From positions 248,001 through 312,000 of the forward strand of contig NZ_FWXV01000001.1 of NCBI RefSeq assembly GCF_900176515.1: DNA of 64,000 bases, in the 5' to 3' direction. Made by a program: the position numbers and the translations under genes. The stretch's first letter is position 1. Every line of letters starts with the position of its first letter. The stretch is from Kibdelosporangium aridum (GTDB lineage: Bacteria > Actinomycetota > Actinomycetes > Mycobacteriales > Pseudonocardiaceae). Under the pieces are notes generated by a model. That model ran no database searches and was not told the origin of the DNA. It saw only the letters and a list, made by a program, of their open reading frames with translations. Positions 13,501 to 26,000 of this stretch are shown here, piece by piece.

Positions 13501-16500
13501 GGCGGTCGAGTTGGCCGCAGGCGACGGAATTGTGCTGACCGGCCGACTGTCCACACGGACACACGCGTGGGTCACCGAACACCAGATCCTTGGCCGGGCT
13601 TTGGTTCCGGGCACCGCGTTGGTCGAACTCGCCGTTGCTGCCGGCGACCGGGTCGGTTGTGACCACGTCGAAGAGCTCGCGTTGCACGCGCCGCTGGTGC
13701 TGCCGGAATCCGACGGTGTCCATCTCCAAGTGGCTGTCGGCGCACCGGACGACGAGGGAAATCGCGAAGTTTCGGTGTACTCGCGGCTGGACGGCGTGAC
13801 TGCCGATGGTGTGTGGACCTGCCACGCCACTGGTGTGTTGTCCGCACGGAGCACACAACCCGGCGCCGATCTGGTGGAGTGGCCGCCGCCCGGCGCCCGT
13901 CAGGTCGATCTCACCGGTTTGTACGAGGGGCTGGCTGAGGCCGGATTCGCCTATGGGCCGAGCTTCCAGGGCCTGCGGGACGTGTGGGTCCGAGGTGACG
14001 AGGTCTTCGCCGATGTCGCTCTGCCTGCCGAAGCCGCGGCCGAGGCGGGTCGTTTCGGGCTGCACCCGGCGTTGTTCGACGCTGGCCTGCACGCCTGGAT
14101 CATGCGTGACGGCGGGCAGGACACCGGGGGCGGTCGCATTCCGTTCGCCTGGTCCGGTGTTTCGCTTTTCGCGGTCGGTGCTGCCGCCGTACGGGTGAAG
14201 CTCGCTCCGGCCGCTGCGGAGGACTCACTGTCCATTGTGGTGGCCGACGCCGAAGGCCACTTGGTCGCGTCGGTCGATTCACTGGTCATGAGGAGGGTGT
14301 CCGAGGAGTCCCTGCCGACTGCCGACGCTGGTAGCACGATGTTCCAGCTGAACTGGGAGCCGTTCTCGCTGCCGGAGGGGGATGTCCCGGAGTACACGGT
14401 GGTGGAGTGTCCTTCTGGTGGCCCCGTGGACGTGGTGTCGTCGGTGCTGGCGTCCGTCCAGGAGGCGTTGACTTCTGACGCACGCCTGGTTGTGGTGACT
14501 CGTGGTGCGGTTGCTGTCGAGCCGGGTGAGGTTGTCCGGGATGTGGCCGCAGCAGGTGTTTGGGGTCTGATCCGTTCTGTTCAGTCCGAGCACCCGGACC
14601 GGGTCGTGATCGTCGATGTGGATGACGATCCGCGTTCGGCCGAGGTGCTGGGTGCGGTCGTTGGCTGCGGTGAGCCGCAGGCTGTGGTGCGCGGTGGCGA
14701 GGTGTTCGTGGCCCGGCTGGGGCGTGCTTCGGGACAGTTGGTTGCTCCGGCTGGTGTGTGGCGTTTGGACAGTGTCGGTAAGGGCACGTTGTCGAACCTG
14801 TCTTTGATCGAGTGGCCGGATGCCGAGGAGCCGTTGGGGCCGTTGGATGTCCGGGTTGCGGTTCGTGCGGCGGGTGTGAACTTCCGTGACGTGCTTAATG
14901 CCTTGGGGATGTATCCGGGTGACGCCGGGTTGATGGGTATCGAGGGTGCCGGTGTGGTGCTGGAGGTCGGTTCGGAGGTCACGCATGTGGCTCCGGGCGA
15001 TCGCGTGATGGGCTTGCTTTCGGGCGCGTTCGGTCCGGTCGCGGTATCGGATGCGCGGATGGTGACCCGAATCCCGGAGGGTTGGTCGTTCGCGGATGCG
15101 GCGACCGTTCCGATCGTGTTCCTGACGGCGTTCTACGCCTTGCGGGACCTGGCTGACGTGCAGTCCGGCGAGTCGGTCCTGGTGCATGCCGCCGCTGGTG
15201 GTGTGGGTATGGCTGCGGTCCAACTCGCCCAACATTGGGGCATGCGGGTGTTCGGTACCGCGAGTCCGGGCAAGTGGGAGGCCGTCGGGCTGGCCGAGGA
15301 GTACCTGGCTTCGTCCCGGGATACCGGCTTCGAGCAGAAGTTCCTTGCGGCGACTGATGGTCAGGGTGTCGATGTTGTGTTGGACGCGTTGGCTGGTGAG
15401 TTGGTTGATGCTTCGTTGCGGTTGTTGCCGCGTGGTGGTCGTTTTGTCGAGATGGGCAAGACCGATGTCCGTGACCCAGAACAGGTTGCTGGCGAGTACT
15501 CGGGTGTGCGGTATCGGTCGTTTGACCTGATCGAGGCTGGTCCGGTCCGGATTGCGGAAATGTGGACCGAGCTCGTCGAATTGTTCGAGGCTGGCGCGAT
15601 CAGGCCGTTGCCGGTGCGGGTGTGGGATGTGCGGCAGGCGGTGGATGCCTTCCGGTTCATGTCGCAGGCCAAGCACGTGGGCAAGGTCGTGCTGAGTGTG
15701 CCCCAGGCGTTGGACCTCGACGGCACCGTGTTGATCACTGGTGGGACGGGCAGCCTGGGTGGTTTGGTGGCCCGGCATCTCGTTACCGAGCACGGGGTTC
15801 GTCGTCTGGTGCTGCTGAGCCGTCGCGGTTCTGCCGCTGAGGGTGCGGCCGAGTTGACCGCCGAGCTGACCAGCGCGGGCGCTGACGTGTCGGTGGTGGC
15901 GTGTGACGCGGCCGATCGTGATGCGTTGGCTGAGGTCATCGACGGCATCGACTCGTTGACCGGGGTTGTGCACACGGCGGGTGTGCTGGATGACGGTGTG
16001 GTCGAGTCGATGACGGCCGAGCGTGTCCAGAAGGTGATGGGTCCGAAAGCCGTGGCGGCGTGGAACCTGCATGAGTTGACTCGTGATCTCGATCTGGCTG
16101 AGTTCGTGGTGTTCTCGTCGGCTTCGGGGATTTTCGGTAACCCGGGGCAGGCCAACTACTCCGCAGCCAACGCGTTCCTGGACGGTCTGGCCTCGCACCG
16201 CCGGGCTGCGGGCCTGGCCGGATTGTCGTTGGCGTGGGGTTTGTGGGACCAGCAGGACGGCGGAATGGGGGCCGGGCTGGCGGACGCTGACCGTGAACGG
16301 ATCTCCCGCTCGGGAAGTGCCGCGCTGACGCCGGAACAGGGCTTGGCCTTGCTGGACAGTGCACGGTCCCGGGCCGATGCGGTGTTGGTGCCGGTGGTGC
16401 TGGAGCTGGGTTCCGGTCAGGCTCGGGCTGAGGACGTGCCACCGCTGTTGCGGTCCCTGGTCCGGGTGTCGCGGCGGGCTGCCGCGGCGGGTGGTGCCGA

Positions 16501-17014
16501 CTCTGCGGTGTCGCTGGCTCAGCGTCTGGCTGGATTGCCGGGTGATCAGCAGATCGAGCTGTTGACCGGCGTGATCCGGGAGCAGGCGGCGTTGGTGTTG
16601 GGATACCAGGACGTCGACCTGGTTGAGCCGGATCGGTCGTTCCGTGAGCTGGGCTTCGACTCACTGACCGCGGTCGAGTTGCGCAACCGCCTCAACGCCC
16701 CGACCGGCTTGAAGCTCCCGGCGACCCTGGTCTTCGACTACCCGACGCCACAAGCCCTGGCCGACTACCTCCGTACCGAACTGGTCGACGAGCAAGCCGA
16801 TCCCGGGCTTGACGCCGAACTCGACCGGCTGGCCGCGATGATGTCGACCTTCGCCGCGGACCAGCGCGAACGGGAACGGATCGGCGGCAGGCTCGCCGCG
16901 ATCCTCTCCGAATGGAACGCCCAGCTGCATGGGGCCGACGAGGTCGACGACATCGAGTCGGCCACCGCCGACGAACTGTTCGAGCTGCTCGACAAGGGCT
17001 TCGGCACCTCCTGA
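1598..17014 (+). CDS. Modular type I PKS, three modules: KS-AT(mm)-DH-KR-ACP / KS-AT(mal)-KR-ACP / KS-AT(mal)-DH-ER-KR-ACP
   Basis: 5138 aa. The start chosen is TTG 1598, which gives the docking-type N-terminus [13 protein letters not shown] and has GAGGTGG (1585-1591) 6 nt upstream; TTG 1583 is in frame but overlaps that ribosome site. Module 1: KS from about residue 34 (Cys196); AT with RVDVVQ, GHSQGE (Ser628) and YASH (726-729), predicting methylmalonyl; active DH (His929, Asp1092); B-type KR (LDD 1408-1410, Tyr1465); ACP Ser1633. Module 2: KS from 1692 (Cys1854); AT GHSIGE (Ser2293) and HAFH (2388), malonyl; A-type KR (Trp2854); ACP Ser3022. Module 3: KS from 3081 (Cys3253); AT Ser3693 and HAFH 3788, malonyl; DH His3995/Asp4161; ER ~4397-4699 (NADPH motif HAAAGGVG at 4530); B-type KR (LDD 4797); ACP Ser5022. 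A C-terminal docking domain ends the protein. Predicted output: C16-methyl alkene, C15-OH, then saturated C13. Confidence 0.97.
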   Translation: MASEEKLREYLKLTTADLHRTRTRLREKEAADTEPIAIVGIGCRFPGGVRTPEDLWNLVLDGTDAIGGFPDDRGWELGDTAFTRLGGFIDDASGFDPEFFGISPREAVAMDPQHRLLLETSWEAFERAGIAPASVSGARVGVFMGSSGQDYAAVLRSSAEDAEGHMLTGNAAAVTSGRLAYTFGLEGPAVTIDTACSSSLVALHLAVQSLRRRECTMALAGGVMIMSTPGAFMEFSAQGGLSADGRCKAFADSADGTGWGEGVGVLLVERLSDAQRKGHPVLAVVRGSAVNQDGASNGLTAPNGPSQQRVIRAALAGAGLTVSDVDAVEAHGTGTSLGDPIEAQALLATYGRDREQPLLLGSIKSNIGHTQAAAGVAGVIKMVMAMRNGVLPKTLHVDTPSSHVDWSSGAVELLTEAQDWPENGHPRRAGVSAFGMSGTNAHVVLEQAPETEPAAVTPRADVPWVVSAKSGDALSELANQVVEFGRDTGDVAVGLAGRSAFGHRAVVLGPDHVELMAAVAAGEIPAGVVRGVGSPVDRVVFVFPGQGSQWVGMAARLLDESPVFAERMRECGAALEEFVDWALLEVLGDEAALVRVDVVQPVLWAVMVSLAGVWESFGVTPGAVVGHSQGEIAAAVVAGGLSLGDGARVVALRSQAIAAGLAGAGGMLSVAAPLAEVTGRLNDRVSVAAVNGPNAVVLSGDPEALAEVMAACEADGIRARMVAVDYASHSVHVERIESELAKLLAPVRPQSGRVPFYSTVDSGWLDTTALTGEYWYRNLRQTVQFAAAVEHLAGEGRQLFVEVSAHPVLTMAIQDSVDDAAVVGTLRRDEGDLRRMLTSAAEAFCAGADVNWQQITAGAGVAPLDLPTYPFQRQRFWPRGSAGAGDLASAGLVVADHPLLAAALDLAVGEQFVLTTRLSVSAQPWLADHAVMGQIVVPGTALVELALQAGDRVGCPQVAELTIEAPVVVPQQGGVQVQIVVDAADETGARELSVHARENQDLPWTRHATAVVTDGPVSVSEGLREWPPAGARSLDLEGLYDGFAGAGLVYGPVFQGLRSVWTRGEEVFAEVELPRSEHGQADRFGLHPALLDAGLHALGMVSFGEGGAYLPFSWNGVSLLATGAKVLRVRLTPQGRESVSVLAADANGVPVAAVDSLALRPVAAVQLNGTSTRNLFRMQWITLPLPDTAAQDTVVLPWTAVDDDPHRTVHQALSKVQDWLADEANAGSRLVFLTRGAVAAGNEDVPDIASAAVWGLVRSAQSENPGRFVLVDTDGTQASQDVLANALATDETQLAIRAGTVYAPRLARANPVGERPTLSDGTVLITGGTGNLGRMVARHLVTEYGVRNLLLVSRRGPDADGAAELVDDLTALGTNVIVRACDVSDADALAELINGVELTGVVHTAGALDDSLIGDLTPERVSAVLRAKVDSAIHLDALTRDRNLSLFVLYSAAAGIFGGAGQANYAAANVVLDALAHRRRAAGLPGISLAWGLWAQLGGMTSHLDEADLTRLDRDGVAGLDTAEGLALLDAALAADEPLLVPIRLNTEELRRAKTDVPPLLRGLAGIRTTRRAAGDASLGDSSLRQRLAGMSAADAEAHMLELVRSEAATVLGYPTADAVEPDRAFKELGFDSLTGLDLRNRLNAGTGVRLPATLVFDHPTPAALARFLHGELAGDGRAVVAVATRKAPVNEPIAIVGIGCRFPGGVKSPEDFWRLLEAGTDAVGGFPNDRGWEMDPAASYVPEGGFLYDAGEFDPGLFEISPREALAMDPQQRLLLETSWEAFERAGITPAQVRGSQAGVFVGAAAQGYAVGASAPEGVQGHVLTGTTPSVASGRIAYTFGLEGPAVTVDTACSSSLVALHLAAQALRNGECDLALAGGVTIMSTSSAFEEFSAQGGLAADGRCKPFADAADGTGWGEGVGMLLVERLSDAQRNGRNILAMVRGSAINQDGASNGLTAPNGPSQQRVILSALASAGLTPSDVDAVEAHGTGTSLGDPIEAQALLATYGQDRDRPLWLGSVKSNIGHTQAAAGVAGLIKMVMALRHGVLPKTLHVDAPSSHVDWSSGAVELLTEAQPWIENGHPRRAGISSFGISGTNAHTIIEQAPAQEFAASSKVPSVVPWVLSGKTAAALRAQAAALRSVGASEDLADVAFSLVTARAALEHRAVVLSDSREGLLEALDAVAEGRSSADVVTGSVVRGKTAFLFTGQGAQRIGMGRELYAEFPVFAEAFDAVCAEIDAHLSLSLNAVISDEPELLNQTMFTQAALFAVEVALFRLLESWGVRPDYLMGHSIGEISAAHVAGVLSLEDACKLVAARGRLMQALPSGGAMVAVEATEDEIESTDEFGIAAINGPNSAVISGVESAVLAAAEKFAAQGRKTKRLQVSHAFHSPLMEPMLAEFAEVLRGLEFNQPRIPVVSNVTGELATGLASPEYWVSHVRQAVRFADGVNTLASLGVTAFVELGPDGVLVGMAQGCVSEGLFVPVLRGDRPEVRAAIGALAALHTRGVSVDWTALVQGARVDLPTYAFQRERYWLEVDGSAGRQSSAVQNWRYSVSWVPVAVPQAAAEGRWLVVTHEPDESLAALGEVLVVERVDRGELAGVLGDFTGVVSCLDAVNTLVVVQAAVDAGAKVWAVTRGAVSVGRVSSPEQAQVWGLGRVAALEHPEIWGGLIDLPEQFDADVVRGVLADGTEDQVAVRAYGVFARRLVPAGDSAAAERRSFSGTALITGGTGALGSQVARWLAERGIGHLVLVSRRGHAPDLEAELRELGVEVTVAACDVADRTAVAELIAGLPELSVVVHAAGLAQSTPLLDCSAEEFAEVVAGKVAGAVNLHELTRDLDAFIVFSSIAATWGSGGQSAYAAGNAFLDALIEQRRADGLPGTSIAWGPWAGSGMATGEAGQELAKRGLAAMSPKRALVALDQAQNDVTVTVADVDWPQFSSVFTVRRPSPLLAGIPAVADQQPQVAGSSELRTQLAGLDSAGQQRFLVDLVRTEAAVVLGYAGPEAVDQGRAFRELGFDSLTAVELRNRLVPLTGLELPATLVFDYPTPLVLADHLKAELLDGQAGTEVAVTNAFASDEPIAIVGMACRFPGGVETPEQLWNLLAEGGDAVSEFPADRGWDLDTLFNPDPEHLGTTYTKDGAFLDQAGHFDPAFFGISPREALAMDPQQRLLLETSWEAFERAGIDPVSVKGSRTGVFVGSNGQDYLVVLAGADESHDGHLGTGNSASVMSGRVSYTFGLEGPAVTVDTACSSSLVAIHLAVQALRNGECEMALAGGVTVMSTPGAFVEFSAQRGLAMDGRCKAFAEAADGTGWGEGVGVLLVERLSDAQRKGHPVLAVVRGSAVNQDGASNGLTAPNGPSQQRVIRAALANAGLQPSDVDAVEAHGTGTALGDPIEAQALMATYGRDRDRPLWLGSIKSNIGHTQAAAGVAGVIKMVMAMRHGLLPKTLHVDAPSSHVDWSSGAVELLTEPQKWQENGHPRRAAVSSFGFSGTNAHTILEQAPAQTQAERPEAARTPSLLPLVLSGRSAVAVRAQADRLATLMETGTDSMLDVAHSLVTTRASWEHSAVVVGEDRSDAVRALRTFAEGGSAASVVEGSTASGKLAFLFTGQGAQRLGMGRELYSEFPVFAEAFDAACALLHPQLRDVIDVDPELLNQTEYAQAALFAVEVALFRLTESFGIRPDVLIGHSVGEIAAAHVAGVFSLADACKLVTARGRLMQALPSGGAMVAIEATEEEFEPTDEWGIAAINGPRSVVISGVEEAVLAVAEKFAADGRKTKRLQVSHAFHSPLMEPMLAEFAEVLSGLQFAEPRIAVVSNVTGEIATDLTSPDYWVSHVRQAVRFLDGVNTVAAQGVTRFLELGPDGVLTAMAHGCLPEAEAVFVPMLRSGRPEVRSAVTALAQLAVTGCEVDWRVLFDGTGAQRADLPTYAFQRGRYWLETSSFSNQTAEPALLGLTAETHPLLGAAVELAAGDGIVLTGRLSTRTHAWVTEHQILGRALVPGTALVELAVAAGDRVGCDHVEELALHAPLVLPESDGVHLQVAVGAPDDEGNREVSVYSRLDGVTADGVWTCHATGVLSARSTQPGADLVEWPPPGARQVDLTGLYEGLAEAGFAYGPSFQGLRDVWVRGDEVFADVALPAEAAAEAGRFGLHPALFDAGLHAWIMRDGGQDTGGGRIPFAWSGVSLFAVGAAAVRVKLAPAAAEDSLSIVVADAEGHLVASVDSLVMRRVSEESLPTADAGSTMFQLNWEPFSLPEGDVPEYTVVECPSGGPVDVVSSVLASVQEALTSDARLVVVTRGAVAVEPGEVVRDVAAAGVWGLIRSVQSEHPDRVVIVDVDDDPRSAEVLGAVVGCGEPQAVVRGGEVFVARLGRASGQLVAPAGVWRLDSVGKGTLSNLSLIEWPDAEEPLGPLDVRVAVRAAGVNFRDVLNALGMYPGDAGLMGIEGAGVVLEVGSEVTHVAPGDRVMGLLSGAFGPVAVSDARMVTRIPEGWSFADAATVPIVFLTAFYALRDLADVQSGESVLVHAAAGGVGMAAVQLAQHWGMRVFGTASPGKWEAVGLAEEYLASSRDTGFEQKFLAATDGQGVDVVLDALAGELVDASLRLLPRGGRFVEMGKTDVRDPEQVAGEYSGVRYRSFDLIEAGPVRIAEMWTELVELFEAGAIRPLPVRVWDVRQAVDAFRFMSQAKHVGKVVLSVPQALDLDGTVLITGGTGSLGGLVARHLVTEHGVRRLVLLSRRGSAAEGAAELTAELTSAGADVSVVACDAADRDALAEVIDGIDSLTGVVHTAGVLDDGVVESMTAERVQKVMGPKAVAAWNLHELTRDLDLAEFVVFSSASGIFGNPGQANYSAANAFLDGLASHRRAAGLAGLSLAWGLWDQQDGGMGAGLADADRERISRSGSAALTPEQGLALLDSARSRADAVLVPVVLELGSGQARAEDVPPLLRSLVRVSRRAAAAGGADSAVSLAQRLAGLPGDQQIELLTGVIREQAALVLGYQDVDLVEPDRSFRELGFDSLTAVELRNRLNAPTGLKLPATLVFDYPTPQALADYLRTELVDEQADPGLDAELDRLAAMMSTFAADQRERERIGGRLAAILSEWNAQLHGADEVDDIESATADELFELLDKGFGTS

Positions 17015-17057
17015 CCTGCTTTTTGACCGATCGCTTCGCGAGGGTGGAAGAACTCTG

Positions 17058-20000
17058 ATGGACAACGAGAACAAGCTTCTCAACTACCTCAAGCGTGCGA
17101 CCGCAGACCTGCGCGACGCGCACCGCCAGCTGCGGGAGGTCGAGGAACGCCAGCAGGAGCCGATCGCGATCATCGGCATCGCCTGCCGTTTCCCCGGCGG
17201 CGTGCGGTCGCCCGAGGACCTGTGGCGGCTGCTGGAGTCCGAACAGGACGCCATCTCCGGGTTCCCCACCGACCGCGGCTGGGACCTGGCCGACCCGGAC
17301 GGCGCCGACCTGGGTGCCGGCGGCGGTGGTTTCCTCTACGAGGCACCGGAGTTCGACCCTGGGTTCTTCGGGATCTCGCCGCGTGAGGCGTTGGCGATGG
17401 ATCCGCAGCAGCGGTTGTTGTTGGAGACGTCGTGGGAGGCTTTTGAGCGGGCGGGGATCGACCCGTTGTCGGTGAAGGGCAGCCAGACGGGCGTGTTCGT
17501 CGGTGCGGCCGCACACGGCTACGGAATCAGCGTGGATGCCGCGCCCGACGGCGTGCAAGGCCACTTGATGACGGGCACGACGCCGAGTGTCGCGTCGGGT
17601 CGGATCGCTTATACATTCGGGCTTGAAGGTCCGGCGGTCACTGTGGACACCGCGTGTTCATCCTCATTGGTCGCGCTGCACTTGGCTGCGCACTCGCTCC
17701 GGCGGGGCGAATGCGACATGGCGTTCGCCGGTGGCGTCACCGTGATGGCTGGGCCCGGCACGTTTGTGGAGTTCAGCGCACAGGGCGGCCTGGCAGGAGA
17801 CGGCCGTTGCAAAGCGTTCGCCGACGGCGCGGACGGCACCGGCTGGGGCGAAGGCGTCGGCATCCTGTTGCTGGAGCGGTTGTCCGATGCTAGGCGTAAG
17901 GGCCGCAGCATCCTGGCTGTGGTTCGTGGCAGTGCGGTGAACCAGGATGGTGCGTCGAACGGGCTGACGGCACCGAACGGTCCGTCGCAGCGACGGGTGA
18001 TTCGGGCTGCGTTGGACAGTGCCGGATTGTCACCCTCTGATGTGGACGCAGTCGAGGCGCACGGAACTGGCACCTCGTTGGGTGACCCGATTGAGGCGCA
18101 GGCGCTGCTGGCGACATATGGCCGGGACCGTGAGCGGCCGCTGTTGTTGGGGTCGGTGAAGTCGAACATCGGTCACACGCAGGCGGCGGCTGGTGTGGCC
18201 GGTGTGATCAAGATGGTCATGGCGATGCGCAACGGCGTGTTGCCGAAGACCCTGCACGTGGACAAGCCTTCCTCGCACATCGACTGGTCGTCCGGTGCGG
18301 TGGAGTTGCTGACTGAGGCACGCGAATGGCCTGAGGTCGATCGACCTTGGCGTGCGGCGGTGTCGTCGTTCGGGATCAGCGGGACGAACGCGCACACGAT
18401 CATCGAGCAGGCACCTGCGCAGGAGCAGGACACTGCCTCGGCGGCTCCTTCGGTTGTGCCGTGGGTGTTGTCAGGTAAGACGGCTGCGGCTTTGCGTGCG
18501 CAGGCAGCGGCACTCCGCTCGGTCGTCGACACTTCGGCAGACGTCAAGGATGTCGCGTTCTCGCTGGTTTCGACGCGCGCTGCGTTGGACCACCGCGCTG
18601 TTGTGCTGGGCGACAGCCGCGAAAGTCTGTCCGAGGCTTTGGGTGCGTTGGCGGAGGGTGGTTCCTCTGCCGACGTGATCACAGGATCTGTCGCTCGAGG
18701 CAAACTGGCGTTCTTGTTCACGGGTCAGGGTGCTCAGCGGGTGGGGATGGGGCGTGAGTTGTATGCCGAGTTCCCGGTGTTTGCTGAGGCTTTTGATGCT
18801 GTGTGTGAGTTGTTGCATCCGCGGTTGCGTGAGGTTGTTGACGGCGAGCGGGAGCTGTTGAATCAGACGGAGTTCGCTCAGGCTGGGTTGTTTGCCGTTG
18901 AGGTGGCGTTGTTCCGGTTGGTGGAGTCGTGGGGTGTTCGGCCTGATTTCCTGATGGGCCACTCGATCGGTGAGATCTCTGCGGCTCACGTCGCTGGAGT
19001 CTTGTCCCTTGAGGACGCGTGCAAGCTCGTGTCGGCTCGTGGCCGTCTGATGCAGGCCCTGCCTTCCGGCGGAGCGATGGTTGCCATTGAGGCGACCGAG
19101 GACGAGATCGAGTCGACGGATGAGTTCGGGATCGCGGCGATCAATGGCCCGAATTCGGTGGTGATTTCGGGTGTTGAGTCTGTTGTTCTTGGGGTGGCTG
19201 AGCAGTTTGCGGCGCGGGGTCGGAAGACGAAGCGTTTGCAGGTCAGTCATGCGTTCCATTCGCCGTTGATGGAGCCGATGCTTGCCGAGTTTGCTGAGGT
19301 GCTACGAGGACTGGAGTTCAGTGAGCCACAGATTCCGGTCGTGTCGAACGTGACTGGTGGGCTGGCTACTGAGTTGGCTTCGCCGGAGTATTGGGTTTCG
19401 CATGTTCGCCAGGCTGTGCGGTTCGCGGATGGTGTGAAGACGCTGTCGGCACAGGGTGTTTCGGCGTTCGTCGAGCTGGGGCCGGATGGTGTGTTGGCGG
19501 GGATGGCTCAGGGATGCGTGTCCGAGGGCCTGTTCGTGCCTGTGTTGCGCGGTGATCGGCCTGAGGTTCGTGCTGCGATTGGTGCGTTGGCCGCGTTGCA
19601 CACCCGTGGTGTGTCGGTCGACTGGACCGCGTTGGTGCAGGGTGCCCGGGTTGATTTGCCGACCTATGCCTTCCAGCGCGAGCGGTACTGGCTGGAGGTA
19701 GGCGGGTCAGCGGCTGTTCAGGGCGATGTGATCGACCAGAAGTTCTGGGAGATCGTCGAGCGGGCCGACGCGCGTTCCCTGGCCTCGGAGTTGGGCCTGG
19801 ATGAGCAGTCGTTGAGCGAACTGCTGCCGTCCCTGTCGGCTTGGCGTCGTCGCCGCCAGGAGTCCTCGCTGGTTGAGGGCTGGCGCTACTCGGTGTCGTG
19901 GACTCCGGTGACCGTGCCGCAGGCCGCTGCCGCGGGGCGGTGGCTGGTTCTGGTTCCCGAACCGGACGAGTCGCTGTCGGCCTTGGGCGAGGTCGTGGTG

Positions 20001-23000
20001 GTCGAGCGCCCCGACCGGGCTGAGTTGGCCGAGCGGCTGCGAGATTTCGACGGTGTGCTGTCCTGCTTGGACGCCGTCGGCACGTTGGTTGTGGTTCAGG
20101 CCGCGGTGGATGCTGACCGCAAGGTGTGGGCGGTGACTCGTGGCGCGGTGTCTGTGGGTCGTTCGGACCGCGTACGCGCTGTTGAGCAGGCTCAGGTGTG
20201 GGGTTTGGGCCGGGTGGCGGCACTGGAGCACCCCGATGTGTGGGGTGGTCTGATCGACCTGCCGAACCAGGTCGACTCGCGAGTGCTCGCCATGGTCGAC
20301 GGTGTACTCGCTGATGGCACCGAGGACCAGGTCGCGGTCCGGTCGAGCGGTGTGTTCGGCCGCCGGCTGGTTCCTGCCGCGCAGACAGCCGGTTCGGAGC
20401 CGTGGTCGTTCTCCGGCACGGCACTGATCACTGGTGGCACAGGTGCTTTGGGCTCGCAGGTTGCCCGTTGGCTGGCTGGCCGAGGCATCGGTCATCTGGT
20501 GTTGGTGAGCCGTCGTGGGGTCGACTCACCCGGGGCGTCTGACTTGGCCGATGAACTGCGTGAGCTGGGTGCGGAGGTGACACTGGCCGCGTGCGATGTG
20601 GCTGACCGGGCTGCGGTCGCTGAGCTTGTGGAGAGCCTGCCCGAGTTGTCGGTGGTTGTGCACGCGGCGGGTGTTGCTCAGTCGACGGCGTTGGCGGAGT
20701 GCTCGGCGGAGGAGTTCGCGGAGGTTGTCGCGGGCAAGGTCGCCGGTGCGGTGAACCTGCATGAGCTGACTCAGGACCTCGATGCGTTCATTGTGTTCTC
20801 GTCGATTGCGGCGACGTGGGGGAGTGGTGGTCAGTGCGGGTACGCGGCTGGCAATGCGTTCCTGGATGCGTTGATTGAGCAGCGTCGTGCTGACGGTCTG
20901 CCAGGCACTTCGGTCGCTTGGGGTCCGTGGGCGGGTAGTGGTATGGCTACTGGCGAGGCTGGGGAGCACCTTGCGCGCCGTGGTTTGGTGGCGTTGTCGC
21001 CGGAGCGGGCTTTGGTCGCCTTGGGACAGGCACAGCGGGACACCACAGTCACCGTCGCGAATGTGGACTGGCCACGGTTCGCCTCGGTGTTCACTTCGGT
21101 GCGGCCCAGCCCACTGCTGACCGAGATCCCTGGCGCGGTGGAACAGGCGCCGGAGACTGAGAGTTCCACCGGCCTGAAGGCGGAGTTGGCCGGGCTGGAC
21201 TCCGCCAGTCAACAGCAGTTCCTGGTGGATCTGGTCCGTGCCGAGGCCGCGGTGGTCCTTGGTTATGCGGGGCCTGAGGCTGTTGAGCCGGATCGTGCGT
21301 TCCGTGAGTTGGGTTTCGACTCGTTGACTGCGGTTGAGCTTCGTAACCGGTTGGTTCCGTTGACCGGCTTGGAGTTGCCCGCGACTCTGGTGTTCGACTA
21401 CCCGAATCCGAAGGTCCTTGCCGATCACCTCAAGGCTGAACTCCTGGACGGCGAAGCAAGCGCTGAGATCAGGACGACCACCGCTGTCGCGAATGACGAG
21501 CCGATCGCGATCGTGGGGATGGCCTGCCGGTTCCCCGGCGGTGTCGAGACTCCGGAACAGCTGTGGAGTTTGCTCGCCGAGGGCAAGGATGCGGTCGGTG
21601 AGTTCCCCGCGGATCGCGGCTGGGACCTGGAGTCGCTCTACAACCCGGACCCGGAGCACCTGGGCACCAGCTACACCAAGGATGGTGCCTTCCTTGATCT
21701 GGCCGGGCACTTTGACCCAGGCTTCTTCGGGATCTCGCCACGTGAGGCAGTGGCGATGGATCCGCAGCAACGTCTGCTGCTGGAGACGTCGTGGGAGGCG
21801 TTCGAACGCGCCGGTATCGACCCGGCGAGTGTGCGCGGCAGCCAGACCGGTGTTTTCGTTGGTTCGAACGGCCAGGACTACCTGTCGGTGCTGCTGGCTT
21901 CGGCGGACATCGGTGACGGGCACCTCGGCACCGGAGTCTCGGCCAGTGTGGTCTCGGGCCGGATCGCGTACACCTTGGGCCTGGAAGGTCCGGCGGTCAC
22001 GGTCGACACCGCCTGCTCGTCTTCCCTTGTCGCGATTCACCTTGCTGTGCAGGCATTGCGCAACGGTGAATGCGAGATGGCCCTGGCCGGTGGTGTGACG
22101 GTCATGGCCACACCAGGCGCGTTCGTCGACTTCAGCGCTCAGCGTGGCCTCGCGGTGGACGGCCGTTGCAAAGCGTTTGCTGAAGCGGCAGACGGCACCG
22201 GCTGGGGTGAGGGTGTCGGCGTGCTGCTCGTGGAGCGGCTGTCGGACGCTCAGCGCAAGGGCCATCCGGTTCTTGCCGTGGTGCGTGGCAGTGCGGTGAA
22301 CCAGGATGGCGCGTCGAATGGTTTGACGGCACCGAATGGTCCGTCGCAGCAGCGGGTAATCCGAGCCGCGCTGGCGAGCGCTGGACTGTCTGCGTCCGAT
22401 GTGGATGCCGTTGAGGCCCACGGCACTGGTACGGCTTTGGGTGACCCCATTGAGGCCCAGGCATTGTTGGCCACTTATGGCCAGGACCGAGACCGGCCGT
22501 TGTGGCTGGGTTCGGTGAAGTCGAACATCGGTCACACCCAGGCCGCCGCTGGTGTCGCGGGCATCATCAAGATGGTCATGGCCATGCACAATGGCGTACT
22601 GCCCAAAACTTTGCACGTTGACGCACCTTCGTCGCATGTGGACTGGTCGTCCGGCGCGGTTGAGTTGCTGACCGAAGCGCAGGACTGGAAGCCCAACGGC
22701 CGACCGCGGCGTGCGGGAATCTCGTCGTTCGGGATCAGCGGGACGAACGCCCACACGATCATCGAGCAGGCACCGACGCAGGAGCTCGAGACGTCTTCCC
22801 AGGCGCCATCGGTTGTGCCATGGGTGTTGTCCGCGAAGTCCTCGGCAGCGCTGACCGGACAGGCCGCGAGCCTCAAGTCCTTTGTCGAGCAGGATGACAC
22901 GTCGGTCGCGGACGTTGCCCGAGCGCTGGCAACCACCCGCGGCACGTGGGACCGTCGAGCGGTGGCTGTCGGCGGCGACCGGGAAAGCCTCCTCAGCGCA

Positions 23001-26000
23001 GTCACCGCTCTGGCTGAGGGACGGCAGGCGCCGAACCTCATCGAGGGCACAGTGAACGCAGGCAAGCTCGCGTTCCTGTTCACCGGACAGGGTGCCCAGC
23101 GGCTGGGCATGGGACGTGAGCTGTACGCCGAGTTCCCGGTCTTCGCCGAGGCATTCGACGCGGCCTGCGCGTACTTCGACCAGCAACTCGACCGGCCGAT
23201 CCGGGACGTCGTGCTCGGCGAACCGGAGTTGCTGGACCAGACGGCATTCACTCAGGCGGCCTTGTTCGCCGTCGAGGTGGCGTTGTTCCGGTTGGTGGAG
23301 TCGTGGGGTGTGCGCCCGGACTTCCTGATGGGCCACTCGATCGGTGAGATCTCCGCCGCCCATGTGGCCGGTGTGCTTTCTCTTGCTGACGCGTGCAAGC
23401 TGGTCGCCGCGCGTGGTCGGCTGATGCAGGCGTTGCCCGCTGGTGGGGCGATGGTGGCGGTCGAGGCCACCGAGGACGAGTTCGAGCCGACCAGCGAGTG
23501 GGGCATCGCAGCCATCAACGGCCCACGATCTGTGGTGATCTCGGGCGTGGAGTCCGCGGTTCTCGCCGTGGCTGAGAAGTTCGCTGCTCAGGGGCGTAAG
23601 ACGAAGCGGTTGCAGGTGAGCCACGCCTTCCACTCGCCGCTGATGGAGCCGATGCTCGCCGAGTTCGCTGAGGCGTTGCGCTGCTTGGAGTTCAGCGAGC
23701 CGCGGATCCCGGTCGTGTCCAATGTGACCGGTGAGTTGGCGACTGAGTTGGCGTCGCCGGAGTACTGGGTTTCCCATGTGCGCCAGGCAGTGCGGTTCAC
23801 CGACGGCGTGCAGACCCTGGCCGATCAGGGTGTGACGGCGTTCGTCGAGCTGGGCCCGGACGGAGTGCTCACTGCCATGGCGCAGGGCTGCCTGCCGGAG
23901 GCTGACGCCCTGTTCGTGCCGATGCTGCGCGGCGAGCGTCCGGAGCCCGAGAGTGCTGTCACCGCGTTGGCCGCGCTGCACGTCCGTGGCATCCGGGTGG
24001 ACTGGAACGCCTTCTTCGGCCCCGGCCCGCGGGTCGACCTGCCGACGTACGCCTTCCAGCGCGAGTACTACTGGCCGAAGGTGTCCGGCATGCTCGCCGG
24101 GGACGTCACCTCGGCAGGCCTCGGCGCGGCCAACCACCCGTTGCTCGGTGCGGCGGTGGAACTGGCCGCGAGCGACGGTGTGGTGCTCACCGGCCGGTTG
24201 TCGGTCCGGACGCACCCGTGGCTGGCCGACCACATGATCATGGGCCGGGTGCTGGTTCCTGGCACTGCTGTGGTCGAGCTGGCCGTTGCCGCTGGCGACC
24301 GTGTCGGTTGCGGCTACGTCGAAGAGCTCGCATTGCACGCGCCGCTGGTTCTGCCCGAATCGGACAGCGTGCAACTGCAGGTGGTCGTCGGAATGGCCGA
24401 CGACCAAGGGCGGCGCGAGGTGTCGATCCACTCCCGCGCCGCCACCGACGTGGACTGGACGACGAACGCGTCCGGTGTTCTCGCGGCAAAGGAAAGCGCG
24501 GCGACTGCACTCACCGAATGGCCGCCTGCGGGTGCGCGGAGTCTTGAGGTGGCCGGGCTCTACGAAGGGCTCAGTGCGGTCGGCTTCGGCTACGGCGAGA
24601 GTTTCCGTGGCCTGAAAGCAGCGTGGGCGCACGGCGAGGAGGTCTTCGCCGAGGTCGAGCTGCCCGCCGAGATGCGTGCCGACGCGGCCCACTTCGGGCT
24701 GCACCCTGCCCTGTTCGACGCTGGCCTGCACGCGTTGGCGCTGAGGGAGACGGACAGCGAGGGTGGGCTGGTTCCGTTCGCCTGGACTGGCGTGTCGCTG
24801 TTCGCCGTCGGTGCCTCCTCGGTCCGGGTACGGCTGACCCCAGCAGGCGACGGCGCGGTGTCGGTCGTGGTGGCCGACGCGGAAGGCCAGCCGGTCGCGG
24901 TGGTCGACTCGTTGGTGATGCGAGCGATCTCCGGCGACCAGCTCGCCGCGGGAAGCACACCGGACGCCCTGTTCCAGCTGAACTGGGAGCCGATCGCGCT
25001 GCCGGACGGGGATGTCCCGGACTACACGGTGGTGGAGTGTGTTTCCGGCGGTCCCGTTGATGTGGTGTCGTCGATGCTGGTTTCGGTGCAGGAGTGGCTT
25101 GCCAGCCCGGATGACGCACACCTGGTTGTGGTGACTCGTGGTGCGGTTGCTGTCGACCCCGGTGAGGTTGTCCGGGATGTGGCCGCCGCAGGTGTTTGGG
25201 GTCTGCTGAGGACGGTTCAGGCTGAGCACCCTGGCCGGGTTGTTGTGGTTGATGTAGATGACGATCTGCGTTCGGCCGAGGTGCTGGGTGCGGTTGTCGG
25301 TTCCGGTGAGCCGCAGGTTGTCGTCCGTGGTGGCGAGGCGTTCGCTGCTCGGCTGGGGCGTGCTTCGGGACAGTTGGTTGCTCCGGCTGGCGCATGGCGT
25401 CTGGACAGTGTCGGCAAGGGGACGCTGTCGAACCTGTCGCTGATCGAATACCCGGACGCTGAGGAACCGTTGGGGCCGCTGGAGATCCGCATCGCGGTTC
25501 GTGCGGCGGGTGTGAACTTCCGTGACGTGCTCAATGCCTTGGGGATGTACCCGGGTGACGCTGGGTTGATGGGCATCGAGGGCGCTGGTGTGGTGCTGGA
25601 GGTTGGTCCGGAGGTCACTGGCCTGGTGCCGGGCGACCGGGTGATGGGCCTGATCTCCGCGTCATTCGGGCCGGTCGCAGTGTCGGACTCCCGCATGGTG
25701 ACCCGCATTCCCGATGGATGGACGTTCGCCGAGGCGGCGACCGTTCCCGTCGTCTTCCTGACGGCGTTCTACGCCTTGCGGGATCTGGCTGATGTGCAGT
25801 CGGGTGAGTCTGTTCTGGTGCATGCCGCTGCTGGTGGTGTGGGTATGGCGGCGGTTCAGCTTGCTCAGCATTGGGGCATGCGGGTGTTTGGTACCGCGAG
25901 TCCGGGCAAGTGGGGTGCGGTCGGGTTGGCCGAGGAGAATCTCGCGTCGTCGCGGGATCTCGGGTTCGAGCAGAAGTTCATGGCTGCGACCGATGGTCAG

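Noticed and set aside
16929..17057. Upstream extension of the 4-module PKS start by 43 codons
   Set aside because: It overlaps the end of the preceding PKS gene. ATG 17058 gives the standard docking N-terminus with a ribosome site.
20526..25229. Minus-strand open frame of 1567 codons
   Set aside because: Same reason: low-complexity Arg/His composition and no start signal.
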